From Eubacteriales bacterium (GTDB taxonomy: Bacteria; Bacillota; Clostridia; Saccharofermentanales; UBA5734), in NCBI GenBank assembly GCA_028695145.1, contig JAQVJP010000012.1, positions 1 through 37,062 of the forward strand: a stretch of DNA of 37,062 nt. The letters are read 5' to 3'. Position 1 is the stretch's first letter. The number at the start of each line of letters is the position of its first letter. The position numbers and the translations under genes are program-made. Shown here piece by piece: positions 17,983 to 28,803 of the stretch. A model generated the notes under the pieces. The model saw only the letters and a list, made by a program, of their open reading frames with translations, had not been told where the DNA came from and made no database searches.

Positions 17983-18050
17983 ATGTTGAAGGAAAAAGAA
18001 ACGCCCGGCAACGTTGAGATTTGTCACGCAGCTATCAAGGAGGTTTAACC

Positions 18051-18362
18051 ATGGCAGTTAATCAGAAAATCAGAATCAGACTTAAGGCATTTGACCATAA
18101 TATTCTCGATGAGAGCGCAGAGAGAATAGTAGGTACAGCAAAACGCACAGGCGCGAGTGTATCAGGTCCTATTCCGCTTCCTACAGAGAAGGAAATCGTT
18201 ACGATTCTGAGATCCCCTCACAAATACAAGGATTCACGTGAGCAGTTCGAGATCCGCACTCATAAGCGTCTGATCGATATTCTCGCTCCGAATTCCAAAA
18301 CCGTTGAGGCATTGATGAAACTCGAAATGCCTGCCGGTGTCAACATCGAGATAAAGCTGTAA
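18051..18362 (+). CDS. rpsJ: 30S ribosomal protein S10
   Basis: [22 protein letters not shown]...[20 protein letters not shown]. Confidence 0.98.
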   Translation: MAVNQKIRIRLKAFDHNILDESAERIVGTAKRTGASVSGPIPLPTEKEIVTILRSPHKYKDSREQFEIRTHKRLIDILAPNSKTVEALMKLEMPAGVNIEIKL

Positions 18363-18440
18363 TAGCTTTTGAGCGGAGTAATCGCCGCAAAAGGTCATGT
18401 TCACACGAATGTGAACCAATAACCATGGAGGTAAAGGAAA

Positions 18441-19064
18441 ATGGAGAAATTCATGCTTGGTAAAAAAGCAGGTATGACTCAGCTGTTCGATGAGAACGGC
18501 ATCGCGATTCCAGTGACAGTCATTGACTGTGGACCGGTAGTTGTTGTTCAGAACAAGAACGTGGAGACTGATGGCTATAGAGCTGTTAAAGTCGGCTACG
18601 GAGATGTTAAGAAAGTCAACAAGCCTGTCAAAGGTGAATATGAGAAGGCAAATGCTGAGCCATGCCGTATCATGCGCGAGTTCAAGACAGAAGCTGACTA
18701 TGAAGCAGGCCAGAAAATCAGTGTTGCTGATATGTTCCAGCCGGGCGATCAGGTAGATGTCAGCGGTGTATCAAAAGGTAAAGGCTATGCCGGTGTTCAG
18801 AAACGTCATGGTCATCGTACTGGTCCTAAAACCCACGGTTCGATGTATCATCGTCGTGTTGGTTCAATGGGTGCCAATACAGATCCTGCCCGTGTTTTCA
18901 AGGGCAAGAAGATGCCAGGTCACCTTGGTGCAGCAAATGTAACAGTACAGAATCTCAGTGTCGTTCAGGTGGATGGAGAGCGTAATATCCTCGTCATCAG
19001 AGGCGCTGTACCTGGACCTAAGGGCGGAGTAGTTGAGATCAAGAACTCCGTCAAGTCCAAATAA
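18441..19064 (+). CDS. rplC: 50S ribosomal protein L3
   Basis: MLGKKAGMTQLFDENG..., operon order. Confidence 0.98.
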   Translation: MEKFMLGKKAGMTQLFDENGIAIPVTVIDCGPVVVVQNKNVETDGYRAVKVGYGDVKKVNKPVKGEYEKANAEPCRIMREFKTEADYEAGQKISVADMFQPGDQVDVSGVSKGKGYAGVQKRHGHRTGPKTHGSMYHRRVGSMGANTDPARVFKGKKMPGHLGAANVTVQNLSVVQVDGERNILVIRGAVPGPKGGVVEIKNSVKSK

Positions 19065-19089
19065 GACGGCGTAAAGGAGGAACTAGGAA

Positions 19090-19713
19090 ATGGCAAAATT
19101 AGATGTTTACAACATGGAAGGCGCTGTTACCGGTAGTATCGAGCTTTCTGATGACATCTTCGGTATAGAGCCTAATCAGGACGTCCTACATCGCGTCGTT
19201 CTGAACCAGCTGGCTAATCGTCGCCAGGGTACGCACTCAACCAAGACCAGAAGTGAAGTTCGCGGTGGTGGTAAGCGCCCGTACAGACAGAAGGGAACAG
19301 GCCGCGCACGTCATGGCTCAACCCGTTCAGCACAATATGTCGGCGGCGGCATAATCTTCGGTCCAAAACCGCGTGATTATAGCTACACTCTGCCGAAGAA
19401 GGTTCGCAGACTTGCTATGAAGTCGGCGTTGTCCGGTAAAGTGGCAGCAGGTGGCATGATTGTTCTTGAGAAACTGGAAATGTCTGAAATCAAGACGAAA
19501 AACATGGCTAAGCTTCTTGCTAAGCTTGGTGCTGACAAATCAGCTCTTGTGGTAACCGCGACACGCGATGAGAATGTTGAGAAGTCAACAAGAAATATCG
19601 CTAATATCAAAACCGCAATGGTTAACACTATTAACGTATATGACATCCTTAAGTATGACAAATTCGTCGTTACAAAAGAGGCTGTCCTCAAGGTTCAGGA
19701 GGTGTATGTCTAA
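19090..19713 (+). CDS. rplD: 50S ribosomal protein L4
   Basis: RQGTHSTKTRSEVRGGGKRPYRQKGTGRARHGSTRS motif. Confidence 0.98.
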   Translation: MAKLDVYNMEGAVTGSIELSDDIFGIEPNQDVLHRVVLNQLANRRQGTHSTKTRSEVRGGGKRPYRQKGTGRARHGSTRSAQYVGGGIIFGPKPRDYSYTLPKKVRRLAMKSALSGKVAAGGMIVLEKLEMSEIKTKNMAKLLAKLGADKSALVVTATRDENVEKSTRNIANIKTAMVNTINVYDILKYDKFVVTKEAVLKVQEVYV

Positions 19714-20066
19714 TGAAAACAGCACATGACATCATCATCAAGCCGATTATCACTGAGAAGAGCACTTATGATGCGGCAGAGGGTAAATACACCTTCGCAG
19801 TTGATGTAAATGCAACGAAAACAGAAGTACGTCAGGCCTGTGAACAGCTTTTTGATGTCAAAGTAGTAAAAGTGAATACTATGAACTACGATGGCAAGAA
19901 TAAGCGAATGGGCGTGCATCAGGGCAAAACCCCTTCCTGGAAAAAAGCTATCGTTACGATCGATATGGATCCAAAAGCCGAGAGCTTCTTGACCAAGGGT
20001 GGCAAGGTAAGCCAGTCTTCACGCAAGTACAAGACATCAATTGAGGAATTCGGGTTCGGCCAGTGA
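19713..20066 (+). CDS. rplW: 50S ribosomal protein L23
   Basis: IIIKPIITEKSTYDAAEGKYTFAVDVNATK; TAATG overlap with rplD. Confidence 0.97.
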   Translation: MKTAHDIIIKPIITEKSTYDAAEGKYTFAVDVNATKTEVRQACEQLFDVKVVKVNTMNYDGKNKRMGVHQGKTPSWKKAIVTIDMDPKAESFLTKGGKVSQSSRKYKTSIEEFGFGQ

Positions 20067-20098
20067 TGCCGGGCGCCACAGAGAAGGAGTGAACTATC

Positions 20099-20929
20099 AT
20101 GGCAGTAAAAAGCTATAATCCTACTTCTCCCGCCAGAAGGCAGATGACCGTGGCTGATTTTTCTGAACTTACAGCTAAGCAGCCCGAAAAGAATCTTCTG
20201 GTTAAGAGAAGCAAAACAGGCGGCCGAAACAGTTATGGCCGTATCACAGTTCGTCACAAGGGTGGCGGAAACAAACGCAAGATTCGTATTATCGATTGGA
20301 AGCGCGCAAAAGAAGGCATGAAAGCCAAAGTTGTCGCTCTTGAATATGATCCGAATCGTACAGCCTACTTGGCTCTGCTGCAGTACCTTGATGGTGAAAG
20401 AGCTTATATTCTGGCTCCTGAAGGCGTAAAAGTCGGCAGTGTTGTTGAGTCTGGTGATCAAGCTGACATCGTTGCAGGTAATTGTTTGAAAATAGAGCAT
20501 ATTCCTGTAGGTACAGTCATTCACAATATAGAACTCAAACCGGGAAAAGGCTCTCAGATGGTTCGTACGGCAGGTGCCGGCGCTCAGCTGATGGCAAAAG
20601 AAGAGAAGTATGCTCAAGTTCGTCTGCCTTCCGGTGAGGTTCGTATGGTTTCTGTAGCTTGCAAGGCCACTATCGGCAGTGTAGGTAACAGTGAGCATGA
20701 GAATATAAGCATAGGTAAGGCCGGACGTAAGCGTCATATGGGTGTTCGTCCAACTGTCAGAGGTGTTGTCATGAATCCTAACGACCATCCTCATGGTGGT
20801 GGTGAAGGTAAATCACCTATAGGCAAGCCGGGCCCTGTTACTCCCTGGGGTGTTCCTACTCTTGGTAAGAAGACCAGGGATCGCAAGAAGCCTTCTGACA
20901 AGTATATAGTCAGAAGACGTAACAAGTAA
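20099..20929 (+). CDS. rplB: 50S ribosomal protein L2
   Basis: [38 protein letters not shown]. Confidence 0.98.
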   Translation: MAVKSYNPTSPARRQMTVADFSELTAKQPEKNLLVKRSKTGGRNSYGRITVRHKGGGNKRKIRIIDWKRAKEGMKAKVVALEYDPNRTAYLALLQYLDGERAYILAPEGVKVGSVVESGDQADIVAGNCLKIEHIPVGTVIHNIELKPGKGSQMVRTAGAGAQLMAKEEKYAQVRLPSGEVRMVSVACKATIGSVGNSEHENISIGKAGRKRHMGVRPTVRGVVMNPNDHPHGGGEGKSPIGKPGPVTPWGVPTLGKKTRDRKKPSDKYIVRRRNK

Positions 20930-20950
20930 TCGAATGGAGGCTTGCGACTA

Positions 20951-21232
20951 ATGAGTAGATCAGTAAAAAAAGGTTATTTTGTTCAAGAATCGCTGATGAA
21001 GAAAATCGAGGCGATGAATGAAAAAAATGAGAAGAGAGTTATTAAAACCTGGTCCAGAGCTTCTGCTATCTTCCCTGATATGGTTGGACATACCATAGCA
21101 GTGTATGATGGCCGCAAGCATGTCCCGGTTTATATCACAGAAGAAATGGTTGGTCATAAACTGGGTGAGTTCGCTCCTACCAGGACCTATAGAGGCCATG
21201 CTGGATCAGAGAAGTCCTCTGGTTCACGTTAA
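20951..21232 (+). CDS. rpsS: 30S ribosomal protein S19
   Basis: [11 protein letters not shown]...[32 protein letters not shown]. Confidence 0.98.
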   Translation: MSRSVKKGYFVQESLMKKIEAMNEKNEKRVIKTWSRASAIFPDMVGHTIAVYDGRKHVPVYITEEMVGHKLGEFAPTRTYRGHAGSEKSSGSR

Positions 21233-21265
21233 TGGCAGGCCAAGGACAGAAGGGAGGAACATTTT

Positions 21266-21742
21266 GTGGAAAAGAAGGTCATGAGCAAAGAATATCTGCT
21301 TGAGAACCGTGAGGAACTCCTGGCGAGATATAATCGGACCGAAAGAAAATCTCAGAAATCAGCGTTGCTGACCAAAAAAGAACGCAAAGTTCTCGGTATC
21401 GGCAAGGATGAAGGAAGAGCAATCGCTAAAAATATCAGAGTTGCCCCACGTAAAGTCAGTGTTGTAGTCAACTTGATTAAGGGCAAACAGATAGATGAAG
21501 CTTACGCTATTTTGCGGTATACCCCAAAAGCAGCTTCTCCGGTTTTGGAGAAACTTCTGAAATCAGCTGAAGCCAATGCGGTAAATAATAATAATTTGTC
21601 CCGTGACGCTCTTTATGTAGCTGACTGTTATGCCAATCCGGGTCCAGTGCTTAAACGCATCATTCCAAGAGCCCGTGGCAGCGCGTCAAGAATTCACAAG
21701 AGGACCAGCCATGTTACTGTTGTCCTCAAAGAAAGAAATTAA
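21266..21742 (+). CDS. rplV: 50S ribosomal protein L22 with N-terminal extension (GTG start)
   Basis: [23 protein letters not shown] core; AGGGAGG RBS just upstream of GTG at 21266. Confidence 0.96.
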   Translation: MEKKVMSKEYLLENREELLARYNRTERKSQKSALLTKKERKVLGIGKDEGRAIAKNIRVAPRKVSVVVNLIKGKQIDEAYAILRYTPKAASPVLEKLLKSAEANAVNNNNLSRDALYVADCYANPGPVLKRIIPRARGSASRIHKRTSHVTVVLKERN

Positions 21743-21754
21743 GGAGGGTGACAG

Positions 21755-22426
21755 ATGGGCCAGAAGGTAAATCCGCATGGTTTTCGTGTAGGTGTCATCA
21801 AGGATTGGGATACTCGTTGGTACGCCGATAAGAAAGAATTCAGCAAGTTCCTGGTAGAAGATAAGAAGATCCGTGATTTTGTTAAGGAAGAGCTGTTTAA
21901 AGCCGGCGTTTCCAAGATTGAAATCGAACGCAAAGGCGAAGAGAAAATTCTTGTCTCAATAACAGCTGCTAAGCCTGGTATCATAATTGGTCGTCAGGGT
22001 GCTGGTATTGAAGAGTTGAAGAAAAAACTTACTTCAATGTTCAAGAGAAATTTCTTCATTAATGTAAATGAAGTTAAGTCAATTGATACCGAAGCTCAGC
22101 TGGTTGCGGAGAGTATCGCAAGACAGCTCGAAGATCGTGTTTCTTTCCGTCGTGCTATGAAGCAGGCCATGGGTCGTGCTATGAAGCAGGGAGCGAAGGG
22201 TATCAAAACTGCAGTCAGTGGACGTCTCGGCGGTGCTGAAATCGCCAGAGTTGAGCACTATCATGAGGGAACAATTCCTCTGCAGACACTTCGTGCTGAC
22301 ATTGAGTATGGTTTTGCTGAGGCAAAAACAACTTATGGCAGAATTGGAGTAAAAGTATGGGTCTATAAGGGTGAGATATATCCTGCCCCGAAGAAGACTG
22401 CTAATCTGGAAGGAGGCGAAGCCTGA
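21755..22426 (+). CDS. rpsC: 30S ribosomal protein S3
   Basis: [29 protein letters not shown]. Confidence 0.98.
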   Translation: MGQKVNPHGFRVGVIKDWDTRWYADKKEFSKFLVEDKKIRDFVKEELFKAGVSKIEIERKGEEKILVSITAAKPGIIIGRQGAGIEELKKKLTSMFKRNFFINVNEVKSIDTEAQLVAESIARQLEDRVSFRRAMKQAMGRAMKQGAKGIKTAVSGRLGGAEIARVEHYHEGTIPLQTLRADIEYGFAEAKTTYGRIGVKVWVYKGEIYPAPKKTANLEGGEA

Positions 22427-22860
22427 TGTTGCTTCCAAAGCGCGTTAAATACAGAAGACAGCACCGTGGCAGAATGACCGGCAAAGCTACACGCGGCAAT
22501 TATGTCTGCTATGGCGATTTCGGTCTCCAGGCTACAGAGCCTTGCTGGATCACAAGTAATCAGATTGAAGCAGCCCGTATCGCCATCAACAGATTTATCA
22601 AACGTGGTGGTAAGGTCTGGATCAAAATATTCCCTGATAAGCCGGTAACATCAAAACCTGCTGAAACTCGAATGGGTTCAGGTAAGGGTTCACCGGAGTA
22701 CTGGGTAGCAGTAGTTAAACCTGGCAGAGTGTTATTTGAAATTGCCGGCGTTTCTGAGGAAGTTGCCCGTGAGGCATTAAGACTTGCTTCACATAAACTC
22801 CCTTGCAAGACCAAGTTCATTGCTCGTGAAAAGGATGGTGACGTCAATGAAGCCGAGTGA
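22426..22860 (+). CDS. rplP: 50S ribosomal protein L16
   Basis: [30 protein letters not shown] overlap with rpsC. Confidence 0.98.
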   Translation: MLLPKRVKYRRQHRGRMTGKATRGNYVCYGDFGLQATEPCWITSNQIEAARIAINRFIKRGGKVWIKIFPDKPVTSKPAETRMGSGKGSPEYWVAVVKPGRVLFEIAGVSEEVAREALRLASHKLPCKTKFIAREKDGDVNEAE

Positions 22861-23050
22861 AATTCGTGAAAAGTCAATTGCCGAGTTGAACGAAGAGCTC
22901 GTTGCATTGAAAGAAGAATTGTTTAAATTAAGATTCCAACACGCCACCAACCAGCTCGAAAACCCTTTAAAGCTCAAGAGCGTCAAGAGGGACATAGCAC
23001 GTGTCAGAACTATCCTGCGCGAGCGCGAGCTCCAAGGCATCAAAGAGTAA
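22847..23050 (+). CDS. rpmC: 50S ribosomal protein L29
   Basis: [57 protein letters not shown]; start overlaps rplP by 14 nt. Confidence 0.96.
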   Translation: MKPSEIREKSIAELNEELVALKEELFKLRFQHATNQLENPLKLKSVKRDIARVRTILRERELQGIKE

Positions 23051-23062
23051 GGGGGATTTCGT

Positions 23063-23320
23063 ATGAGTGACAGAAACCTCAGAAAAACCAGAGTTGGTAC
23101 GGTGACAAGTGACAAGATGGATAAGACAATAGTTGTAGCTGTTGTTGAACATGTTCGTCATCCGCTGTACAAGAAAATTGTTAAGAGAACTTATAAGCTA
23201 AAAGCTCATGATGAGAATAACGAATGCAAGCCCGGTGACAAGGTCAGAGTTATGGAGACCCGTCCTATCAGCAAAGACAAACGCTGGAGACTGGTAAACA
23301 TAATTGAGAAGGCCAAATAA
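23063..23320 (+). CDS. rpsQ: 30S ribosomal protein S17
   Basis: [34 protein letters not shown]. Confidence 0.98.
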   Translation: MSDRNLRKTRVGTVTSDKMDKTIVVAVVEHVRHPLYKKIVKRTYKLKAHDENNECKPGDKVRVMETRPISKDKRWRLVNIIEKAK

Positions 23321-23353
23321 CTCTGCCGCTGGTTTTCGGGAAGGAGGAAGATT

Positions 23354-23722
23354 ATGATTCAGGTTCAATCAACCCTTAAATCCGCAGATAACACCGGCGC
23401 CAAGAAGCTGATGTGCATTAAGGTCCTCGGAGGATCATGGCGCAAGTACGGCAATATTGGTGATGTGATCGTTTGTTCGGTCAAAGAAGCAACACCCGGT
23501 GGCGTTGTAAAAAAGGGCGAAGTAGTAAAAGCAGTTATAGTACGTTCCAAGAGAGGCGTGCGCCGTGCAGACGGTTCGTACATTAAGTTTGACGAAAATG
23601 CCGCTGTAATCATCAAGGAAGACAAGAACCCGCGCGGTACCCGTATATTCGGTCCAATCGCCAGAGAGCTCAGAGACAAAGATTATATGAAGATTCTGTC
23701 TCTGGCACCTGAGGTTCTATAA
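23354..23722 (+). CDS. rplN: 50S ribosomal protein L14
   Basis: [28 protein letters not shown]. Confidence 0.98.
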   Translation: MIQVQSTLKSADNTGAKKLMCIKVLGGSWRKYGNIGDVIVCSVKEATPGGVVKKGEVVKAVIVRSKRGVRRADGSYIKFDENAAVIIKEDKNPRGTRIFGPIARELRDKDYMKILSLAPEVL

Positions 23723-23737
23723 GGAGGGATAAGCGCG

Positions 23738-24079
23738 ATGTCAAAGGTACATGTAAAAAAAGACGATAACGTATTCGTGCTCACGGGCAAAGACGCCGGC
23801 AAAACCGGTAAAGTGCTGGAAGTTCTCTCCGATAAGGGCAGAGTAATCGTTGAAGGCGTGAATATGTCCACCAAGCACAAGAAACCACGTGGACGCAATC
23901 AGCAGGGCGGCATAATCCATCAGGAATCTGCCATTTCAAGCTCCAATGTTATGTTGGTATGCAGCAAGTGCAAGCGTCCAAGTAAGGTTGGTCGCAAGGT
24001 TCTCGAGAATGGTGAGAAGGTACGTGTCTGCAAGGCCTGTGGCGAAGTTATTGATACTGTTCGCCAGGCTAAGAAGTGA
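23738..24079 (+). CDS. rplX: 50S ribosomal protein L24 with CxxC...CxxC zinc-ribbon-like C-terminus
   Basis: [35 protein letters not shown]...[11 protein letters not shown]. Confidence 0.97.
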   Translation: MSKVHVKKDDNVFVLTGKDAGKTGKVLEVLSDKGRVIVEGVNMSTKHKKPRGRNQQGGIIHQESAISSSNVMLVCSKCKRPSKVGRKVLENGEKVRVCKACGEVIDTVRQAKK

Positions 24080-24101
24080 TGGCAGCAAGGAGGAATAATT
24101 A

Positions 24102-24641
24102 ATGTCCAGGCTGAAAGATAAATATACATCTGAGGTTATGCCTGCGCTGCAGGAAACCTTCAAGTACAAGTCAGTCATGCAGACTCCCAGACTTGAGAAG
24201 ATTGTTCTCAACATGGGTGTCGGTGAAGTAAAAGATAACCCGAAGGCTCTCGACAACGCTGCTCGTGATATGGGCATCATTGCCGGACAGAAGCCGGTTA
24301 TAACAAAAGCGAAGAAATCAGTATCCGCATTCAAGCTGCGTGAAGGCATGGATATCGGCTGCAAAGTAACACTTCGTGGTGAGAAAATGTATGAGTTTCT
24401 TGATAAACTTATAAGCATTGCTCTTCCACGTGTAAGAGACTTCCGCGGCATTAATCCGAATTCCTTCGATGGTCATGGCAATTATGCTATGGGCGCTAAG
24501 GAGCAGCTGATATTCCCGGAAATCGATTATGATAAAATCGATAAAATCCGTGGTATGGATATCATCATTGTAACGACCGCCGAAACTGACGAAGAGGCCA
24601 GAGAGCTTCTTACACTGCTCGGCATGCCGTTCAGCAAATAA
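24102..24641 (+). CDS. rplE: 50S ribosomal protein L5
   Basis: [38 protein letters not shown]. Confidence 0.98.
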   Translation: MSRLKDKYTSEVMPALQETFKYKSVMQTPRLEKIVLNMGVGEVKDNPKALDNAARDMGIIAGQKPVITKAKKSVSAFKLREGMDIGCKVTLRGEKMYEFLDKLISIALPRVRDFRGINPNSFDGHGNYAMGAKEQLIFPEIDYDKIDKIRGMDIIIVTTAETDEEARELLTLLGMPFSK

Positions 24642-24658
24642 GCGGGAGGAAAACGAAC

Positions 24659-24844
24659 ATGGCAAAAAAGTCAATGATTCTGAAACAGCAGAAGCCGGCT
24701 AAATTCAGTACGCGGGCATATAATCGCTGCAAGCTCTGCGGCCGTCCCCACGCTTATATCCGCAAGTATGGTGTCTGCCGTCTTTGCTTCAGAGATCTTG
24801 CATACAAGGGTCAGATCCCTGGCGTGCGCAAGGCCAGCTGGTAA
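24659..24844 (+). CDS. rpsZ: 30S ribosomal protein S14, zinc-binding type Z
   Basis: 61 aa, [38 protein letters not shown]. Confidence 0.97.
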   Translation: MAKKSMILKQQKPAKFSTRAYNRCKLCGRPHAYIRKYGVCRLCFRDLAYKGQIPGVRKASW

Positions 24845-24870
24845 TTGGACGTCAGGAAGGAGGAAGATTT

Positions 24871-25266
24871 ATGCAGATAACAGATGCAATCGCTGATATG
24901 CTCACAAGAATCCGTAATGCCGGCACCGCCGGTCATCCTACATGTGAGGTACCGGCTTCAAACATCAAAAAAGAAATCGCCAGAATTCTTCAGGAAGAAG
25001 GCTATATTACCAAATATGAGTTCACACCTGATGATAAACAGGGTGTTATCAAGATCACATTGAAATATGCAGGCAAGAAATCAGTTATCTCAGGTATCAA
25101 GCGCATATCCAAACCTGGACTTCGCGTTTATGCCAACACTGAAAAAATGCCAAAAGTTCTTGGCGGTCTTGGTATTGCTATCATTTCAACTTCACATGGT
25201 CTGATGACTGACAAAAAAGCCAGACAGGAAAATGTCGGTGGTGAAGTAATGGCTTACGTCTGGTAA
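24871..25266 (+). CDS. rpsH: 30S ribosomal protein S8
   Basis: [38 protein letters not shown]. Confidence 0.97.
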   Translation: MQITDAIADMLTRIRNAGTAGHPTCEVPASNIKKEIARILQEEGYITKYEFTPDDKQGVIKITLKYAGKKSVISGIKRISKPGLRVYANTEKMPKVLGGLGIAIISTSHGLMTDKKARQENVGGEVMAYVW

Positions 25267-25346
25267 AATAGACAGATAGTCTCTGAAAAGAGAGTACGGC
25301 AACAAATACCATACTCTCCCAATATCAAGAGCAGGAGGATATAGTT

Positions 25347-25898
25347 ATGTCAAGAATTGGCAGAATGCCGATTGCAATTCCGGCAGGAATTGAAGTCAAG
25401 GTTGAAAATCAGACTGTAACTGTCAAGAGCGGAAAAAATGTTCTTACTCAGAACATTCATTCCGATATGATAGTAAAAGTTGAGGATCAGACTATCACAG
25501 TTAATCGTCCAAGTGACGAGAAGAAGCATCGTGAGCTTCATGGTCTTACAAGATCATTGATCAATAACATGATTATTGGTCTTTCACAAGGCTTCTCAAA
25601 GAATCTTGAGATCAACGGTGTTGGTTTCAAGGCCACCAAGCAAGGTAAGAAGCTGGTACTTAACGTTGGTTTTTCTCATCCAATCGAGATGGAAGAACCA
25701 GAGGGCATCACAATTGATGTTCCTGCAGCTAACAGAATAGTCGTTAAGGGCGCAGACAAACAGCTGGTTGGCGAAACAGCAGCCAAGATTCGTGCTTTCA
25801 GAACACCTGACCCGTATAAGGGTAAAGGCATCAAGTATGATTTCGAAGTTCTGAGACTCAAAGAAGGCAAAACTGGCGCCAAGGGCAAAGGTAAATAA
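25347..25898 (+). CDS. rplF: 50S ribosomal protein L6
   Basis: [38 protein letters not shown]. Confidence 0.98.
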   Translation: MSRIGRMPIAIPAGIEVKVENQTVTVKSGKNVLTQNIHSDMIVKVEDQTITVNRPSDEKKHRELHGLTRSLINNMIIGLSQGFSKNLEINGVGFKATKQGKKLVLNVGFSHPIEMEEPEGITIDVPAANRIVVKGADKQLVGETAAKIRAFRTPDPYKGKGIKYDFEVLRLKEGKTGAKGKGK

Positions 25899-25915
25899 GG
25901 AAAGGATGAGTTGAC

Positions 25916-26284
25916 ATGATAAGCAAGACGTGCAGAAATGAAGTACGCAGACGCAAGCATCTGCGTGTTCGTAAAAAGATCAGCGGAACCGGTGCTCGTC
26001 CGAGACTCTGTGTCTTCAGAAGCCTTTCGCATATGTATGCCCAGGTGATTGATGATACAAAAGGTGTTACTCTTGTGAGTGCATCTACAATGGACAAAGA
26101 ACTCAAGGATAAAGTTGACAATGGTAGCAATGCTGAGGCTGCTGCTGAAGTTGGCAAGCTTGTAGCACAGCGTGCTCTCGCTGCTGGTATCGAATCAGTT
26201 GTCTTTGACAGAGGTGGATACATCTACCATGGCCGTGTAGCGGCATTGGCAGAAGCGGCGCGTGAAGCCGGTCTGAAATTCTAA
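25916..26284 (+). CDS. rplR: 50S ribosomal protein L18
   Basis: [37 protein letters not shown]. Confidence 0.98.
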   Translation: MISKTCRNEVRRRKHLRVRKKISGTGARPRLCVFRSLSHMYAQVIDDTKGVTLVSASTMDKELKDKVDNGSNAEAAAEVGKLVAQRALAAGIESVVFDRGGYIYHGRVAALAEAAREAGLKF

Positions 26285-26300
26285 ACAGGGAGGTAATATC

Positions 26301-26795
26301 ATGCGCATAGATCCAAATACACTCGAACTCAAAGAGAAAGTTATTCATATTGGTCGTGTAGCCAAGACCGTTAAGGGCGGACGTAATTTTAGATTTACAG
26401 CTCTTGTAATTGTCGGTGACGAGAATGGTCATGTCGGCAAAGGTCTGGGCAAGGCAGCTGAAATTCCCGATGCCATCCGCAAAGGGATTGAAGACGCTAA
26501 GAAAAACCTCATTGAGGTTGCCATGATCAATGATACTATCCCACATGAGACGCTGGGACGTTTCGGTGCCGGTAAAGTTTTACTTAAGCCTGCAACAGGT
26601 GGTACTGGTGTTATTGCCGGTGGTCCTGTACGTGCTGTTCTCGAACTGGCCGGTATCAAGGATATCCGTACTAAATCGCTCGGTACCAATAATCCCAACA
26701 ATATGGTCAACGCGACTATTGAGGGTCTTAAGAGTCTGAAATCTCCCGAGCAGGTAGCAAGACTTCGCGGCAAGTCCGTAGAAGAGATTCTGTAA
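26301..26795 (+). CDS. rpsE: 30S ribosomal protein S5
   Basis: [43 protein letters not shown]. Confidence 0.98.
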   Translation: MRIDPNTLELKEKVIHIGRVAKTVKGGRNFRFTALVIVGDENGHVGKGLGKAAEIPDAIRKGIEDAKKNLIEVAMINDTIPHETLGRFGAGKVLLKPATGGTGVIAGGPVRAVLELAGIKDIRTKSLGTNNPNNMVNATIEGLKSLKSPEQVARLRGKSVEEIL

Positions 26796-26808
26796 GGAGG
26801 TCCAGGAC

Positions 26809-26988
26809 GTGACTAAGGTTAAAATTACTTTGGTAAAAAGCACCAACAGCGCTAATAAAAATCATATCGCAACTATCGAGGCACTTGGACTCAGAAAAAT
26901 TGGACAGAGTGTTGTCAAAGAGTCTAACGATGCCGTAAAAGGTATGGTTCGTAGAGTAGCGCATTTGGTAAAATGTGAAGAAGCATAA
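26809..26988 (+). CDS. rpmD: 50S ribosomal protein L30 (GTG start; not in the supplied ORF track)
   Basis: Manual translation [69 protein letters not shown]. Confidence 0.96.
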   Translation: MTKVKITLVKSTNSANKNHIATIEALGLRKIGQSVVKESNDAVKGMVRRVAHLVKCEEA

Positions 26989-27002
26989 GGAGGTGTCCCG
27001 AC

Positions 27003-27452
27003 ATGAAGCTTAATCAACTGAGCCCGTCAGAGGGCGCAAGACAGATAGCGTATCGCAAGGGTCGCGGCGCCGGTTCCGGTAATGGTAAGACTGCAGGCCG
27101 TGGACATAAGGGTCAGAATTCTCGCTCAGGCGGTGGTGTTCGTCCTGGTTTTGAAGGCGGCCAGATGCCTATCTACAGAAGACTGCCGAAGCGTGGCTTC
27201 AATAACAGTCGTTTCGCTCTTAAATACGTTGAAATAAACGTTAGTGATCTTAACAGATTTGAAGACGGAACTGTTGTTGACGCTGCTTTGCTCAAAGAAG
27301 CTGGCGCTATTACACTGCCAAAGGTCAATGATGGCATTAAGATTCTCGGCAACGGCGAACTTACTAAGAAGCTGACCGTAAAAGCTGATGCTTTCACAGC
27401 CAGTGCTATTGAAAAAATCAACAAGGCTGGAGGCACAGCCGAGGAGGTATGA
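27003..27452 (+). CDS. rplO: 50S ribosomal protein L15
   Basis: [47 protein letters not shown]. Confidence 0.98.
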   Translation: MKLNQLSPSEGARQIAYRKGRGAGSGNGKTAGRGHKGQNSRSGGGVRPGFEGGQMPIYRRLPKRGFNNSRFALKYVEINVSDLNRFEDGTVVDAALLKEAGAITLPKVNDGIKILGNGELTKKLTVKADAFTASAIEKINKAGGTAEEV

Positions 27453-27453
27453 C

Positions 27454-28746
27454 ATGGGAGGCATGATTGACACCCTGAAAAATGCCTTTAAGATTCCTGA
27501 TCTTCGTAAGAAGCTGCTGTTCACGCTTGGTATGCTCATTATCTACCGGGTTGGTGTGGCAGTGCCGGTTCCCGGCATCAGTGCAGCGGCATTTACAGAT
27601 CTGATCAACCGAATGGGACAGCTTGGCAGTTTCCTGGATATCATTTCGGGTGGTGCTTTCAAACAGGTCTCCATCTTCGCTATGGGTATCACACCGTATA
27701 TCAACGCGTCAATTATTATGCAGTTGTTGACGGTGGCGATTCCCGCTCTGGAGCGTTTGCAAAAAGAAGGCGACGCCGGGCGCAAGAAGATTCAACGTTA
27801 TGTCAGATATTTGACAGTTGGTCTGGCTCTTGTACAAGCTACAGCTTATTGGGTAGCAACAAGATCAGCATCATCAAGCACATTACCATATGCTCTTAAC
27901 GCGATTCTTGTTATCGTGAGTTTCACAGCTGGTACTGCGTTTATCATGTGGATTGGTGAGCAGATTAATGAGTACGGTATCGGAAACGGTATATCACTGA
28001 TAATTTTCGCAGGTATCGTAGCCAGAGGCCCCAGTGCTGTTCAATTGCTGTTTGCGTATTTCAGAAACTGGAGCATAACAAGAAATATTTTTGTTTCTTT
28101 GATCGTCACACTTCTTGTTATAGTAGTGTTTGTTCTGATCATAGCTCTGGTTGTGTTTGTACAGCAGGCTGAGCGCAGAATACCTGTGCAATATGCAAAA
28201 AAAGTAGTCGGACGCAAAATGTACGGTGGTCAGAGTACTTATCTTCCAATCAAGGTTAATCAGGCTGGTGTTATCCCTGTTATTTTCGCTATGTCGATTG
28301 TGTCGTTGCCATCAACGCTGGTATCATTTTTCGGAAGCAATGGTCCTATAGCACAGTGGTTTATGAATTTCTCAGGTAATCCATTTTATTATCTGTTTTA
28401 TGCACTGTTAATTTTCGGATTTACTTTCTTTTATTCAATGATTCAGTTTAATCCTTTGGAGATTGCTAATAATCTTCAGAAGAATGGCGGCTTCATTCCC
28501 GGTATCAGACCAGGTAGACCAACTTCAGACTTCATAAACGCTACATCGAGGAGATTGTCATGGTTTGACGCTTTGTTCTTAGTGTTGATCGTTCTTTTCC
28601 CGATACTTATGAGTGCTGTAACAGGTATGCAGGGCATCTGGTTCGGCGGAACAGCTGTACTGATTCTTGTTGGTGTTGCGATTGACCTCGTAAATCAAAT
28701 GGAATCACAAATGGTTATGCGCCACTACAAGGGATTCCTTGATTAA
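27454..28746 (+). CDS. secY: Preprotein translocase subunit SecY
   Basis: 10-TM SecY; TPYINASIIMQLL, QQAERRIPVQYAKK; GAGGAGG RBS inside the end of rplO. Confidence 0.98.
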   Translation: MGGMIDTLKNAFKIPDLRKKLLFTLGMLIIYRVGVAVPVPGISAAAFTDLINRMGQLGSFLDIISGGAFKQVSIFAMGITPYINASIIMQLLTVAIPALERLQKEGDAGRKKIQRYVRYLTVGLALVQATAYWVATRSASSSTLPYALNAILVIVSFTAGTAFIMWIGEQINEYGIGNGISLIIFAGIVARGPSAVQLLFAYFRNWSITRNIFVSLIVTLLVIVVFVLIIALVVFVQQAERRIPVQYAKKVVGRKMYGGQSTYLPIKVNQAGVIPVIFAMSIVSLPSTLVSFFGSNGPIAQWFMNFSGNPFYYLFYALLIFGFTFFYSMIQFNPLEIANNLQKNGGFIPGIRPGRPTSDFINATSRRLSWFDALFLVLIVLFPILMSAVTGMQGIWFGGTAVLILVGVAIDLVNQMESQMVMRHYKGFLD

Positions 28747-28771
28747 TTATTATCATCATAGGTTTTTGCGA

Positions 28772-28803
28772 GGGGATCCTGTCTTGTGACAGGATGCCCT
28801 TTT
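28772..28803 (+). terminator. Terminator/attenuator-like hairpin between secY and adk
   Basis: GGGGATCCTGTC ttgt GACAGGATGCCC (one G-G mismatch) followed by TTTT. Confidence 0.65.

Larger units (their letters stand above)
17768..18050 (+). ncRNA. Candidate structured 5' leader of the S10 operon
   Basis: About 280 nt between promoter and rpsJ without a plausible CDS; closing helix CTGCATGGC (17768-17776) / GCC-gt-ATGCAG (17827-17837); further hairpins downstream. Confidence 0.5.

Noticed and set aside
17802-18011. 69-aa minus-strand ORF in the S10 leader
   Set aside because: No RBS and better explained by structured leader RNA.
19919-20794. 291-aa minus-strand ORF
   Set aside because: Fully antisense to rplW/rplB; His/Thr/Asn-rich artefact of codon bias.
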